The translations under genes were made by a program, and so were the position numbers. From the NCBI RefSeq assembly GCF_026212465.1, contig NC_080056.1:6542517-6606516 (forward strand): DNA of 64,000 nt, read 5' to 3'. The notes below the pieces were generated by a model. That model was not told the origin of the DNA, did no database searches, and worked only from the letters and a program-made list of their open reading frames with translations. Positions 63,781 to 64,000 of the stretch are shown piece by piece. This stretch comes from Amaranthus tricolor. Its lineage: Eukaryota; Streptophyta; Magnoliopsida; Caryophyllales; Amaranthaceae. The first letter of the stretch is position 1. Each line of letters starts with the position of its first letter.

Positions 63781-64000
63781 CGTTGACCTGTTGGGTCTGT
63801 CTAATATCGGCTAAAACCCATCCAAAATTGATTTGACCTGAAATGATCCATTCCAAACAAACCCGATCTGAAAATAAATCCTTAAAGAAGTTCTCATTTG
63901 TCATTTTAGAGTGTTCCATTTGTTGTTCCTATAATTAATCTTTATACTTATATCACAAATTTTGAACAAAAATAACATTTTCATCCTCATTTTAATATTT

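Noticed and set aside
63566..63814. 82-codon frame with Tyr-Ile run
   Set aside because: Translation of the (AT)n microsatellite.

Overview
This is a nuclear chromosome segment of a flowering plant, almost certainly a eudicot. The signs are AT-rich intergenic DNA, short coding exons separated by long introns, the telo-box leader motif AAACCCTAG, many Stowaway and hAT elements, and a decayed plastid rps2 copy. A Caryophyllales affinity is suggested by the protein sequences and by the recurring GTCTCAC/GTGAGAC repeat motif, but this is inference.

Six genes can be supported. From left to right they are: (1) minus strand 9896 to 2259, the N-terminal 298 codons of a spliceosomal DEAH-box RNA helicase (ESP3/DEAH1, Prp2/DHX16 type), whose helicase core lies beyond base 1; (2) minus strand 18893 to 15623, a domesticated hAT transposase-like protein of 898 aa with two BED zinc fingers and DUF659, close to Arabidopsis At3g17450; (3) plus strand 28709 to 32713, a 1-Cys peroxiredoxin (PER1, 219 aa) with RY and ACGT elements in its promoter, as expected for a seed/ABA-regulated antioxidant; (4) plus strand 35821 to 37047, an unrecognised 97-aa protein with a signal or anchor segment and a proline-rich tail; (5) plus strand 41122 to 45458, an ADP-ribosylation factor (ARF1 class, 181 aa); (6) plus strand 46803 to 50457, a mitochondrial carrier of the SLC25A44-like plant group. 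These are unrelated housekeeping or regulatory genes and do not form a pathway.

Much of the remaining sequence is mobile DNA. The clearest pieces are a 3570-bp solo LTR (23802-27371, target duplication ACTAG), a 4555-bp hAT element (54288-58842, target duplication GTAATATG) that keeps a BED-finger exon but no catalytic domain, a 516-bp hAT MITE inside the carrier gene, Tourist/Harbinger-like MITEs (12272-12697, 53490-53718), at least eight Stowaway-type MITEs, SINE 3' fragments, a TRIM-like remnant, a long inverted-repeat MITE in a helicase intron and several tandem duplications. Two GC-AG introns, a tandem (NAGNAG) acceptor and a 78-nt in-frame intron are the notable splicing features. No CRISPR array, rRNA or convincing tRNA gene was seen.
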